The notes below the pieces were generated by a model. It ran no database searches. It saw nothing but the letters and a program-made list of their open reading frames with translations, and was not told the DNA's origin. From positions 1 to 64,000 of the forward strand of contig NZ_BOPG01000058.1 in the NCBI RefSeq assembly GCF_016863635.1: DNA of 64,000 bases, in the 5' to 3' direction. The translations under genes and the position numbers were made by a program. Positions 42,572 to 51,091 of this stretch are shown one piece after another (position 1 is the first letter of the stretch; the number at the start of each line of letters is the position of its first letter). The stretch is from Virgisporangium aurantiacum. GTDB taxonomy: Bacteria; Actinomycetota; Actinomycetes; Mycobacteriales; Micromonosporaceae.

Positions 42572-42624
42572 ATATGGAAGCACGCGCGATAGCCTGATGG
42601 CGAGCACCGATGTGGTCGTAGCGT

Positions 42625-42638
42625 GAGAACGTGTTGCG
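42625..42638 (+). promoter_or_regulatory. KstR-like box upstream of cyp125
   Basis: GAGAACGTGTTGCG keeps the AACnnGTT core but not the outer T and A. It ends 12 bases before the cyp125 GTG and would overlap its ribosome site region. Confidence 0.55.
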
Positions 42639-42650
42639 TCAGGAGGAGCC

Positions 42651-43877
42651 GTGGCCGAGCCCCGTTTTCCGGAAGGATTCGACTTCACCGATCCCGATGT
42701 CAATTTCCACGGACTGCCGCACGAGAAGTACGCGGAGCTGCGTCGCGTGGCACCCGTCTGGTGGAACGCGCAACCGCAGGGCGCGGCCGGCTTCGAGGAC
42801 GACGGCTACTGGGTGGTGACCCGGCACGCCGACGTGATGACCGTGTCGCGCGACTCCGACACGTACTCGTCGTGGGAGAACACGGCGATCGTCCGGTTCC
42901 GGTCCGACATGACCCGCGACAACATCGAGATGCAGCGCCTCGTGATGCTGAACATCGACCCGCCGCACCACACCAAGCTGCGGGCGATCGTCTCGCGCGG
43001 CTTCACCCCGCGCGCCATCAACGCGTTGCGCACGGCGCTCACGGCGCGGGCCGAGAGCATCGTGAGCGAGGCGCTCGACTCGGGCACGGGCAACTTCGTC
43101 ACCGACGTGGCGTGCGAGCTTCCGCTGCAGGCGATCGCCGAACTGCTCGGCATCCCGCAGACCGACCGCAAGAAGATCTTCGACTGGTCGAACCAGATGA
43201 TCGGCTACGACGACCCGGAGTACGACGTCGAGCCGCTGTCGGCGGCGATGGAACTGCTGGCCTACGCGATGACCATGGCGGAGGAGCGGCAGAGCGCGCC
43301 GGCCGACGACATCGTCACCAAGCTGGCGAACGCCGAGGTCGACGGCGAACACCTGTCGTCGGACGAGTTCGGCTTCTTCGTGCTGCTGCTCGCGGTCGCC
43401 GGCAACGAGACCACGCGCAACGCCATCTCGCACGGGATGCTCGCGTTCCTCGACCACCCCGACCAGTGGGAGCTGTTCAAGGAGAAGCGGCCGAAGAGCG
43501 CGGTGGAGGAGATCATCCGCTGGGCCACGCCGGTGAACGTGTTCCAGCGCACCGCGAAGAACGACACGGTGCTCGCCGGGCAGGAGATCAAGGCCGGGCA
43601 ACGGGTGGCCATCTTCTACGGTTCGGCGAACTTCGACGAGACCGTGTTCGCCGACCCGCACCGGTTCGACATCATGCGCACGCCCAACCCGCACCTGGGA
43701 TTCGGCGGCAGCGGCGCGCACTTCTGCCTGGGCGCCAACCTCGCGCGGTTGGAGATCGAGCTCATCTTCAACGCGATCGCCGACCGGATGCCGGACATCC
43801 GCAAGGCCGACGAGGCCCAGCGCCTCCGCTCCGGCTGGCTCAACGGCATCAAGGACCTGCCGGTCCAGTACCGTTGA
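42651..43877 (+). CDS. cyp125: cytochrome P450 CYP125, steroid C26/C27 oxidase
   Basis: The product is 408 residues from GTG 42651, after AGGAGGA. P450 signatures: I helix LLLAVAGNETTRNAI near residue 245, ExxR in EEIIRW near residue 285 and the heme motif FGGSGAHFCLG with Cys359. The segment LNIDPPHHTKLRAIVSRGFTP is typical of CYP125. It oxidises the terminal side-chain methyl of cholesterol or cholestenone to the acid, preparing for FadD19. Electron partners are not in the window. Confidence 0.94.
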   Translation: MAEPRFPEGFDFTDPDVNFHGLPHEKYAELRRVAPVWWNAQPQGAAGFEDDGYWVVTRHADVMTVSRDSDTYSSWENTAIVRFRSDMTRDNIEMQRLVMLNIDPPHHTKLRAIVSRGFTPRAINALRTALTARAESIVSEALDSGTGNFVTDVACELPLQAIAELLGIPQTDRKKIFDWSNQMIGYDDPEYDVEPLSAAMELLAYAMTMAEERQSAPADDIVTKLANAEVDGEHLSSDEFGFFVLLLAVAGNETTRNAISHGMLAFLDHPDQWELFKEKRPKSAVEEIIRWATPVNVFQRTAKNDTVLAGQEIKAGQRVAIFYGSANFDETVFADPHRFDIMRTPNPHLGFGGSGAHFCLGANLARLEIELIFNAIADRMPDIRKADEAQRLRSGWLNGIKDLPVQYR

Positions 43878-43880
43878 CGG

Positions 43881-43906
43881 GGTGGGGCCGCGGCTGCGGC
43901 CCCACC
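43881..43906. terminator. hairpin between cyp125 and cholesterol oxidase
   Basis: GGTGGGGCCGC at 43881-43891 pairs perfectly with GCGGCCCCACC at 43896-43906 around GGCT. It lies between convergent stops at 43877 and 43912. Confidence 0.85.
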
Positions 43907-43911
43907 TCCAT

Positions 43912-45513
43912 TCACGAGTGGTTGGCGATGAAGCGGTCCATGCAGCGTTCGGCGTTCGCCGTGATGGTCAGGGCGGGGTTGGACAGGCACGCGGAACCGG
44001 GCAGCAGCGAGCCGTCGATGCAGTACAGGTTCGGGTAGTCGACGGACTTGCCACCGAAGTCGGTCGCCTTGCCCATCACCATTCCGCCCAGCGGGTGCCA
44101 CGTGTTCGCCGAACCCAGACCGGAACCGGTGCCGCGGTCGTAGTCCGGCAGGCCGTTGAACAGGTAGCCCTTGCTGCCCTCGGTCTTCCACCAGAGCCGG
44201 GTCACGAGGTCGCGGGCGGCCTTCTCCGACGTCGTCTCCATGACCCCGTACGGCCAGTAGACCTTGCCCGCCCCGGTCGCCGCGTCGTAGCGGATCTCGC
44301 CGCGTTCCGGCGCCACGCTGGTGACGAGGTGCGCGGTGGTCCCCGGCAACCACGACGGCACCGGCGCCGACTCCCAGGCCATCGACGCCACCGCGTACGG
44401 GTTCTGGCTGTCGATGAACTTCACGTTGCCCGGTCCACCCTGCGCCGTGCCCACGTCCTTGCGCAGGTTCAGCCGGGCGACCAGGAAGTCGCCGTTGTTG
44501 CCCCAGCCCTTGCCCACGTTGGCGTTCACGAGCCGGGGCAGCCCGCCGCGGGCGCGCGAGGTGAGCAGCAACGAGGTGGTGTAGACCGATCCGGCGGCCA
44601 TGAACAGGAAATCGCAGACGAACGTCTTCGTCGACAGGACCGTGCCGTACTCGTCGATCTGCCGGCACGTCACCTCGAACTTGTCCTGTCCGGACACCTC
44701 ACGGATCTCGGTGACGTCGTGCAGCGCGAGCGTGGTGACGTTGCCGGTGGCGGCCGCCCACTGGAGGTAGTTGCGGTCGACGCTGTTCTTCGCGCCGGAG
44801 TTGCTGCCGTAGGGGCCTTCGCCGATCGAGTGGCAGGGCGGCGCCTGGCCGGTCATCTCCTTGCGGATCGTGTCCCAGTTGACGGCGAACGGGATCGGAA
44901 TGGGCGTCTGGCCGAACTCCGCGAGGTACTGGAGCCACGCGCGGGCGCCCTTGAACTGCGGCGTGTTCTGGACGTCGGCGGGAATCGTCGCGGCGCTGAG
45001 GTTCTGCCGCGCCCGGGGCCAGTAGACGGAGTCGAACTCGTCGTAGCTCAGGTCCGCCGGGTACACCTGGGTCCACTCGCTGCGCCGCGGCTGGGGGAGG
45101 AACATCCCGATGACGAGCGACCCGCCGCCGACGCCGCACCCGCTGAGCACCTTGATGCCGTCACCGGCGTGGGTGGCGATGAGTCCGGCCCGGCGCTGGA
45201 TCGTCTTGCTCACGTCGAGGCCGAGCGGCGGGTGGTCGGCGAACCAGGCGCACCGCCAGTCGGGGTTGCCGATCGTGCAGAACGTGGTGCCCGCGGCGTT
45301 CACGTCCCAGCGTCGTCCGCGTTCCAGCACGGTGGTCCGGACGCCGGCCTGGCCGAGGCGGTACGCGGCGACGGCGCCGCCGAAGCCGCTGCCGATCACC
45401 ACGGCGGTCTTTCCGGCGAGGCCGGGGACGGCCGCGGAGGCTGCGCGACCACCGATACCGGCAACGGCCGCGCCCGCGGCGGTGGCCCGGAGCACAGTGC
45501 GTCGGGTTGTCAT
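43912..45513 (-). CDS. choA: Tat-exported GMC cholesterol oxidase
   Basis: The product is 533 residues. The Tat leader TTRRTVLRATAAGAAVAG has a cut likely near ASAAVPG. The FAD motif VVIGSGFGGAVAAYRLGQAG is followed by CGVGGGSLVIGMF. Catalytic His473 lies in NTWHPLGGM and Asn512 in SNPALTITANAERC, as in class I (noncovalent FAD) cholesterol oxidases. It oxidises 3beta-hydroxysterols to 3-keto-4-ene steroids with oxygen outside the cell. It precedes ltp3 by 13 bases in the opposite reading order, so it is last in a ltp-containing minus-strand unit. Confidence 0.93.
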   Translation of the reverse strand: MTTRRTVLRATAAGAAVAGIGGRAASAAVPGLAGKTAVVIGSGFGGAVAAYRLGQAGVRTTVLERGRRWDVNAAGTTFCTIGNPDWRCAWFADHPPLGLDVSKTIQRRAGLIATHAGDGIKVLSGCGVGGGSLVIGMFLPQPRRSEWTQVYPADLSYDEFDSVYWPRARQNLSAATIPADVQNTPQFKGARAWLQYLAEFGQTPIPIPFAVNWDTIRKEMTGQAPPCHSIGEGPYGSNSGAKNSVDRNYLQWAAATGNVTTLALHDVTEIREVSGQDKFEVTCRQIDEYGTVLSTKTFVCDFLFMAAGSVYTTSLLLTSRARGGLPRLVNANVGKGWGNNGDFLVARLNLRKDVGTAQGGPGNVKFIDSQNPYAVASMAWESAPVPSWLPGTTAHLVTSVAPERGEIRYDAATGAGKVYWPYGVMETTSEKAARDLVTRLWWKTEGSKGYLFNGLPDYDRGTGSGLGSANTWHPLGGMVMGKATDFGGKSVDYPNLYCIDGSLLPGSACLSNPALTITANAERCMDRFIANHS

Positions 45514-45526
45514 CGTGAAGACCCCC

Positions 45527-46687
45527 TCAGGCCTGCGGGGTGGTTCCGACCACCCACATCGAGAAGAACTGGGACCCGCCGCCGTACGCGTGTCCCAGGG
45601 CCGTTCTGACGTCCGCGACCTGGTGCTCGCCCGCGCGTCCCATCACCTGCATCGCCGCCTCGGCGAAGCGCAGCAGTCCGGACGCGCCGATCGGGTTCGA
45701 ACAGAGCACCCCGCCGGACGGGTTGACCGGCAGCGCGCCGCCGATGCGCGTCTCGCCGGACTCGGTGAGCTTCCAGCCCTCGCCCGGTGCCGCGAAGCCG
45801 AGGTTCTCCAACCACATCGGCTCGAACCACGAGAACGGCACGTAGATCTCGGCGGCGTCGATCTGGTCGAGCGGGTCGGTGATCCCGGCGTCGCGCCACA
45901 GCGCCTCGGCCGCCTCGCGTCCGGCGCGCGGGCTCACGTGATCCTTGCCGGCGAACATCGTCGGCTCGGTACGCATCGCGGTCGCCCGGATCCAGGCCAC
46001 CTGGCGGTCGCTCGCCTCGGCCGCCTCCTGGTCGCCGATGACGACCGCGCAGGCGCCGTCGGACGACGGGCACGTCTCGTCGTAGCGGACCGGGTCCCAG
46101 AGCATCGTGGACGCGCGGACCGACTCCAGCGTGATCTCCGGCTGGCGCAGGTGCGCGTGCGGGTTCAGCGCGCCGTTGCGGCGGTCCTTGACGGCGACCA
46201 TCGCGCCCACGTGCGACGGTGCGCCGGACCGGCGGATGTAGGAGCGGATGTGCGGCGCGAAGTAGCCGCCCGCGCCGGCGTTGACCGGCATCGTGAACGG
46301 GGGAGCGATGGACAGCGCCCACATCGCGTTCGACTCCGACTGCTTCTCGAACGCGACCGCCAGCACCCGCTTGTGGACACCGGCGCGCACCAGGCTGCTC
46401 GCCACGACCGCGGTCGAGCCGCCGACGGAGCCCGCGGTGTGCACCCGCAGCAGCGGCCGGCCGGTGGCGCCGATCGCGTCGGCGAGGAACAGTTCGGGCA
46501 TCATGACGCCCTCGAACAGGTCCGGTGCCTTGCCGAGCACGACGGCGTCGATCTGCGGCCAGTCGACGCCCGCGTCGGCGAGCGCGCGGTCGATCGCCTC
46601 GCGGCAGAGGCCCGCCATCGAGACGTCGAGGCGCTTGCTGCGGTGGTCCGTCTGCCCCGTTCCGAGGACGGCCGCGCGGATGCTCAT
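45527..46687 (-). CDS. ltp3: thiolase-like aldolase Ltp3
   Basis: The product is 386 residues. Highly characteristic text: AAVLGTGQTDHRSKRLDVSM, VVLGKAPDLFEGVMMPELFL, YVPFSWFEPMWLENLGFAA and LGHAYGGGSQFFSMWVVG. The thiolase nucleophile region reads VHTAGSVGGS with no Cys, so it is a lyase-type thiolase relative. In rhodococci ltp3 and ltp4 are tied to retro-aldol removal of C24-branched sterol side chains. It overlaps ltp4 by four bases. Confidence 0.9.
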   Translation of the reverse strand: MSIRAAVLGTGQTDHRSKRLDVSMAGLCREAIDRALADAGVDWPQIDAVVLGKAPDLFEGVMMPELFLADAIGATGRPLLRVHTAGSVGGSTAVVASSLVRAGVHKRVLAVAFEKQSESNAMWALSIAPPFTMPVNAGAGGYFAPHIRSYIRRSGAPSHVGAMVAVKDRRNGALNPHAHLRQPEITLESVRASTMLWDPVRYDETCPSSDGACAVVIGDQEAAEASDRQVAWIRATAMRTEPTMFAGKDHVSPRAGREAAEALWRDAGITDPLDQIDAAEIYVPFSWFEPMWLENLGFAAPGEGWKLTESGETRIGGALPVNPSGGVLCSNPIGASGLLRFAEAAMQVMGRAGEHQVADVRTALGHAYGGGSQFFSMWVVGTTPQA

Positions 46688-47736
46688 CGGGCCTCCATGA
46701 CACACACGAGGTTCTGTTGCAGGGCCGGTCCGCTGGTGGCGTGTCCCAGCGCGCGGTCCGCGCGTCCGGCGGTGACCTCCCGCGCGGCGTGACCGATGCG
46801 GCTCAGTCCCGCCGCGAACATCGGGTTGGCGCACAGCGCCCCGCCGGACGGGTTGATCCTGACGTCGTCGCCCAGGCCGAGTGCGCGCGCCAGCAGGATC
46901 TCCTGGTGCGTGAACGGCGCGTGCAGTTCGGCGGTGTCGACGTCGGTCGCGCCGGCGGCCTCGCCGGCTGCTTTGGTGGACGCGGACGTGGTCAGGTCGC
47001 GCTGGCCGAGGCCGGGCGACTCGACGCGGTGCGCGAACCCGGAGATCCACGCGGGCCGCGGGCTCAGCCGTCGGGCGGTGTCGCCGGCGGCGAGAATCAC
47101 CGCGGCCGCGCCGTCGCCGACCGGCGCGCAGTCGTGCGCCCGCAGCGGATCGGCGACGTAGGGCTCGTCGAGCAGGTCGTCCACTGTGGACCCGCCGGAG
47201 ATCTGCGCCGCCGGGTTGGTGCGCGCGGATTCGCGGCTGCGCGCGGCGACCGCGGCCATCTCCCGCTCGCTGTACAGGCCGGCCTCCAGGCCCAGCCGGG
47301 CCTGCAGCGCCGCGATGCTCACCGAGTCGGGCCACAGCGGGGCGAGGACGTACGGGTCGAGTTGCAGGGCCAGGACCCGGCGGAGGTGACCGGCCGACGA
47401 CTTGCCGAACCCGTACACGAGCGCGGTGTCGGCCTCGCCGGTGAGGAGCTTCACGTAGGCCTCGTAGAGCGCGAACGCGCCGTCCATCTCGACGTGCGAC
47501 TCGACGATCGGCGGGAACGCGCCGATCGCGTCGACCGCGGAGACGAACGAGAACGCCCGCCCGGCCAGGTAGTCCGACGAGCCGGAGCACCAGAACCCGA
47601 TGTCCTGTTTGGACAGTCCGGTGGCGGCGAGCACCTCCTGGAACACCGGTACGAGCATCTCCACGCCGTTGGTGGTGGTCACGCCGTGCCGCAGGCACGG
47701 CGCCTCCGCGAAACCGACGACGGCAACGTCAATCAC
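46684..47736 (-). CDS. ltp4: thiolase-like aldolase Ltp4
   Basis: The product is 350 residues from GTG 47736. Start VIDVAVVGFAEAPCLRHGVT, then VESHVEMDGAFALYEAYVKL where the thiolase Cys is replaced by Asp-Gly, and RINPSGGALCANPMFAAGLS near the end. It is translationally coupled to ltp3 and preceded by a DUF35 gene 7 bases away. The trio suggests a thiolase-like/DUF35 aldolase for C24-branched (plant) sterols. Confidence 0.88.
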   Translation of the reverse strand: MIDVAVVGFAEAPCLRHGVTTTNGVEMLVPVFQEVLAATGLSKQDIGFWCSGSSDYLAGRAFSFVSAVDAIGAFPPIVESHVEMDGAFALYEAYVKLLTGEADTALVYGFGKSSAGHLRRVLALQLDPYVLAPLWPDSVSIAALQARLGLEAGLYSEREMAAVAARSRESARTNPAAQISGGSTVDDLLDEPYVADPLRAHDCAPVGDGAAAVILAAGDTARRLSPRPAWISGFAHRVESPGLGQRDLTTSASTKAAGEAAGATDVDTAELHAPFTHQEILLARALGLGDDVRINPSGGALCANPMFAAGLSRIGHAAREVTAGRADRALGHATSGPALQQNLVCVMEAR

Positions 47737-47743
47737 GTGAACC

Positions 47744-48709
47744 TCACAGGTGGTGCGCGTACGACTCGTACGACGCGTCGGGCTCGCCGCTGGGCCGGAA
47801 GTGGTCGATGTTCTCGGGCGTGGTGCCCCACTCCGCACGGGGTTTCCAGACCGCCTCGACCCGCATCCCCATCCGCACCTCGTCGGCCGGGCAGCCGAGG
47901 ATCAGGTGCTGCAGCGGGATGTCGGCGCCGTCGATCAGCACCTGCGCCGCCACGTACGGCGGCTTCACGCGCTGTCCGGCGAACGGGACGTTGACGACAC
48001 AGAACGTGGTCACCGTGCCCGTGCTCGGCAGTTCGACCTCGTCGGTGGTGGGCACGCCGTCGGCCGGGCAGGCGCCGCGCGGGGGGATGTAGACCTTGCC
48101 GCAGACCGGGCAGCGCTGCCCGAGCAGCCGGCCCTCGGCGAGGCCGCGCAGGTACCGCGTCTCCTCGGGCGACACCATGTGCGTGTAGCTCAGGTGGATC
48201 GGCGTCGTCACACTCGTCACGTCGGAAACGGCCGCATTGCCGGGATCCACGGCCGTGTCCCCGGGCTCGAAGCACTCGATGTCGCGGATGTGGCCGACCG
48301 GTTCGGCCGCCCACCGCACCCGCACCCGCATCCCGGTGCGCATCCGGTCCTTGTCGCCGGCGTCGACCGCGTGCAGCATCGCGGTGTCGGCGCCGTCGAG
48401 CCGGATGAGGGCCCAGGCGAACGGATGCGTGAGCGGCTGGCCGTCGACCGGGTGCGCGAGCCACGTCCAGGTGACCACGGTGCCGACGGGGGAGACCTCG
48501 ACCAGTTCGGTCAACGGCGCGTGGGTGACCGGGTCGTACTCCAGCGGCGGCGCGTGCACGCGTCCGTCGGAACCGCGCGAGCCGAGGATCCGGCGGCCGG
48601 CGAGAGCGGTCATGAACCTGCTGAGGACGGGTCCCAGCGACCGGGTGTAGTCGAAGCCGATGTTCAGCGGGGCGCTGAGTGCGGTTGCCACGGGCGGGGC
48701 GGTCTCCAC
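47744..48709 (-). CDS. double DUF35/OB-fold protein, Rv3521-like
   Basis: The product is 321 residues from GTG 48709, which places the start 9 bases after the KstR box. Two OB-fold domains are visible: the first around GRVHAPPLEYDPVTHAPLTE, the second with a zinc ribbon CPVCGKVYIPPRGACP near residue 204. DUF35 proteins serve as partners of thiolase-like aldolases (compare ChsH2 with Ltp2). It heads the unit with ltp4, ltp3 and choA. Confidence 0.87.
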   Translation of the reverse strand: METAPPVATALSAPLNIGFDYTRSLGPVLSRFMTALAGRRILGSRGSDGRVHAPPLEYDPVTHAPLTELVEVSPVGTVVTWTWLAHPVDGQPLTHPFAWALIRLDGADTAMLHAVDAGDKDRMRTGMRVRVRWAAEPVGHIRDIECFEPGDTAVDPGNAAVSDVTSVTTPIHLSYTHMVSPEETRYLRGLAEGRLLGQRCPVCGKVYIPPRGACPADGVPTTDEVELPSTGTVTTFCVVNVPFAGQRVKPPYVAAQVLIDGADIPLQHLILGCPADEVRMGMRVEAVWKPRAEWGTTPENIDHFRPSGEPDASYESYAHHL

Positions 48710-48718
48710 GCAGAACAG

Positions 48719-48732
48719 TGAAACACGTTCTA
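48719..48732 (-). promoter_or_regulatory. KstR box upstream of the DUF35-ltp4-ltp3-choA unit
   Basis: TGAAACACGTTCTA matches the box fully. On the minus strand it reads TAGAACGTGTTTCA and ends 9 bases before the GTG start at 48709. Confidence 0.85.
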
Positions 48733-48774
48733 GAATTTGGAGCAATGACGTGACGGCGACGCCTTGTCACTGAA

Positions 48775-48788
48775 TAGAACGCGTTATA
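48775..48788 (+). promoter_or_regulatory. KstR box upstream of acyl-CoA ligase
   Basis: TAGAACGCGTTATA matches the box fully and overlaps TATACA at 48785-48790, a -10-like element 9 bases before the GTG at 48800. The gene is therefore probably leaderless and directly repressed. Confidence 0.85.
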
Positions 48789-48799
48789 CATTCACGGGC

Positions 48800-50347
48800 G
48801 TGACCGCCATCGGACTGTGGGCCATCGCTGGCAGCGATCCGCAGCGGACCGCCGCCGTGGAGCCGGACGGCCGGATCGTGACGTACGCCGAACTCGCCGC
48901 CGAGGCCGACCGGATCGGTCGCGGGCTGCGCGCCGCCGGTCTGGGTGTCGGCGACTGCTTCGCCGTCCAGTTGCCCAACAGCGCGGCCATGCTGGCCGCG
49001 TTCTTCGCCGCGATCGAGACCGGCCTCTACATCGTGCCGGTCAACTGGCACCTCGTCGGCGCCGAGGTCGCCTACATCCTCAAGGACTGCGCGGCGAAGG
49101 CGTTCATCGCGCACGAGCGGTTCGCCGGCACCGCCGTCGAGGCGGCCGACACCGCCGGAATCCCGCCCGCGGCACGGTTCGCGGTCGGGGAGGTCGATGG
49201 TTTCCGGCCGTTCGCGGACCTCGGCGCCGGCGGATCGGGCCGGCCCGACGGGCGGACGGCGGGCGCGCCGATGGTCTACACGTCGGGAACGTCGGGACGG
49301 CCGAAGGGCGTGCGCCGGCCGCTCACCGGCGCCGATCCCGACCAGCTTCCGCCGAACGCGACGTGGTTCTTCGGAATCTTCGACATGGCGCCGTTCGACG
49401 GGCACGTGCACCTGTGCTCGTCGCCGCTGTACCACACGGCGGTGCTCAACTTCGCCACGATCTCCGTCCAGCTGGGACACCCGGTGGTGCTGATGGACCG
49501 CTGGGACCCCGAGGAGACGTTGCGCCTCGTCGAGAGGCACCGGGTGACCCACAGCCACATGGTGCCGACCCAGTTCCGGCGGCTGCTCGCATTGCCCGAC
49601 GATGTCCGCGGCGCGTACGACCTCTCCTCGATGCGCTGCATGATCCACAGTGCGGCGCCGTGCCCGCCCGAGATCAAGCGGCGGATGCTGGAGTGGTGGG
49701 GCCCGGTGATCGTCGAGTACTACGCCGCCTCCGAGGGCGGCGGCACCACGATCTTCGCCGAGGAATGGTTGCGGCGCCCCGGATCCGTCGGGCGGCCGTG
49801 GCCGGGCTCGCGGGTGCGGGTCCTCGACGACGACGGCAACGACGTACCGACCGGCAGCACCGGCCAGGTCTTCATGCAGATGGGGAGCGCCACGTTCGAG
49901 TACCACCGCGACGCCGCGAAGACCAAGGCGTCGCGCGTCGGGGCGATGTTCACGGTCGGCGACATCGGCTACCTGGACGACGAGGGCTACCTGTTCCTGT
50001 GCGACCGCCGCAGCGACATGATCATCTCCGGTGGCGTCAACATCTACCCGGCCGAGATCGAGGGCGAACTGCTGTGCCACCCCGACGTCGCGGACGTCGC
50101 GGTCTTCGGCATCCCGCACGAGGAGTGGGGCGAGGAGATCAAGGCGGTGGTCCAGCCCGCTGCCGGCGTCGAACCGGGTCCGGCGCTGACCGCGAACCTG
50201 CTGGCGTTCCTGGCCGACCGGCTCGCGAAGTTCAAGCTGCCGCGCACCGTCGACTACGTCGACGAGCTTCCGCGCGACCCGAACGGCAAGCTCTACAAGC
50301 GACACCTGCGCGACGCCTACTGGAAGGACCGCGAGAGGTCCATCTAG
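48800..50347 (+). CDS. acyl-CoA ligase, FadD4-like
   Basis: The product is 515 residues from GTG 48800; the frame extends upstream through the KstR box. ANL motifs: YTSGTSGRPKGVRRP near residue 163, VEYYAASEGGGTTIFAEEWL near residue 307, GDIGYLDDEGYLFLCDRRSD near residue 393 and the terminal lysine in DPNGKLYKRHL. The text IHSAAPCPPEIKRRMLEWWG resembles FadD4 more than FadD17, FadD19 or FadD3. The KstR box suggests activation of a steroid or side-chain acid; the substrate is not known. Confidence 0.85.
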   Translation: MTAIGLWAIAGSDPQRTAAVEPDGRIVTYAELAAEADRIGRGLRAAGLGVGDCFAVQLPNSAAMLAAFFAAIETGLYIVPVNWHLVGAEVAYILKDCAAKAFIAHERFAGTAVEAADTAGIPPAARFAVGEVDGFRPFADLGAGGSGRPDGRTAGAPMVYTSGTSGRPKGVRRPLTGADPDQLPPNATWFFGIFDMAPFDGHVHLCSSPLYHTAVLNFATISVQLGHPVVLMDRWDPEETLRLVERHRVTHSHMVPTQFRRLLALPDDVRGAYDLSSMRCMIHSAAPCPPEIKRRMLEWWGPVIVEYYAASEGGGTTIFAEEWLRRPGSVGRPWPGSRVRVLDDDGNDVPTGSTGQVFMQMGSATFEYHRDAAKTKASRVGAMFTVGDIGYLDDEGYLFLCDRRSDMIISGGVNIYPAEIEGELLCHPDVADVAVFGIPHEEWGEEIKAVVQPAAGVEPGPALTANLLAFLADRLAKFKLPRTVDYVDELPRDPNGKLYKRHLRDAYWKDRERSI

Positions 50348-50745
50348 ACACCTGCTGAGGTCTGCGACGTTGCGACGTTGTCGCGGACAAATCAGACACC
50401 AAACAACGCTAACGTCGCAACGTCCCCGACCCGGATGTCTCCCGAGCCGCAGACGGCTACCCATACCCTGAACCCCCACCATGATCAACTTCACTGGCGG
50501 AAACGTGCAGTCGCCCTCTTCGACCACTCGAACCCTGATCCCGAAAGCTGTTTAGCCCCTTCCGCTCCGCGGGCGGGCTCTGGTGGGCGGGCCACGGGGT
50601 CGATTCCGGTGGACCCGTCACCTGGACAGGTACCGGACCCGCCACCGGCGTTTGCGCGACACCGCGCCGAGAGCGGGGCGTCAGCGCGCGCTCTTAGGGT
50701 TTTCGGCACGGGCACTTCTGCTCCGGATGAATCTGGAGGTATCTC
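50348..50745. other. intergenic region with inverted repeat
   Basis: About 400 bases between the ligase gene and a secreted-peptide gene. It holds the inverted repeat at 50366-50424, no KstR box and no convincing gene; an open frame at 50378-50773 has no ribosome site, atypical composition and overlaps the next gene. A promoter for the peptide gene must lie here but is not obvious. Confidence 0.55.
50366..50424. repeat. 14-bp inverted repeat after ligase gene
   Basis: GACGTTGCGACGTT at 50366-50379 pairs perfectly with AACGTCGCAACGTC at 50411-50424 across 31 bases. It may be a terminator for the ligase gene or a mobile palindromic element. Confidence 0.65.
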
Positions 50746-51090
50746 GTGGATGCACAACGTCAGGCGTTTCTGAACGGTACCAAGCGGGCCGTTGCCGCCG
50801 CGGTCCTCGCGGGCGGCGCGTTCGTCGGGATGTCGGCCACCGCGGCACACGCGGAACCGTCGCCCGAACCGGCCAGCACGATGATGGACGGCGACTGCTA
50901 CACCCCGGACTTCGTGCCCTGGGACCACGAAAAGACCTGCAACAACTGGGTGACGTTCATGTTCTACGACTACCAGTACACGTACTCGCCGAACGGGTCG
51001 AACGTCCACTGCCACGTCTTCGACGCCAGTTGGTTCGGCTGCGGGGGCTACACCCACGTCGGGCCGAAGACCCGCTGCGGCTTCGTCTGA
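50746..51090 (+). CDS. secreted cysteine-containing peptide, unknown
   Basis: The product is 114 residues from GTG 50746, with GGAGG nearby upstream. A Sec-type leader (TKRAVAAAVLAGGAFVGMS) ends at ATAAHA before EPSPEP. The mature part of about 76 residues has five cysteines and many aromatics (FMFYDYQYTYS, DASWFGCGGY). It lacks the HCx3G core of the Tat mini-proteins at 9.2-10.5 kb, so it is a different family. A glycosyltransferase gene begins one base after its stop. Confidence 0.72.
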   Translation: MDAQRQAFLNGTKRAVAAAVLAGGAFVGMSATAAHAEPSPEPASTMMDGDCYTPDFVPWDHEKTCNNWVTFMFYDYQYTYSPNGSNVHCHVFDASWFGCGGYTHVGPKTRCGFV

Positions 51091-51091
51091 G

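Noticed and set aside
50378..50773. 131-codon plus-strand frame before the secreted-peptide gene
   Set aside because: No ribosome site, biased composition, crosses the inverted repeat and overlaps a gene with a proper start and leader.
50746..51090. Third member of the Tat 8-cysteine mini-protein family
   Set aside because: It has a Sec-type leader, five cysteines in a different spacing and no HCx3G core.
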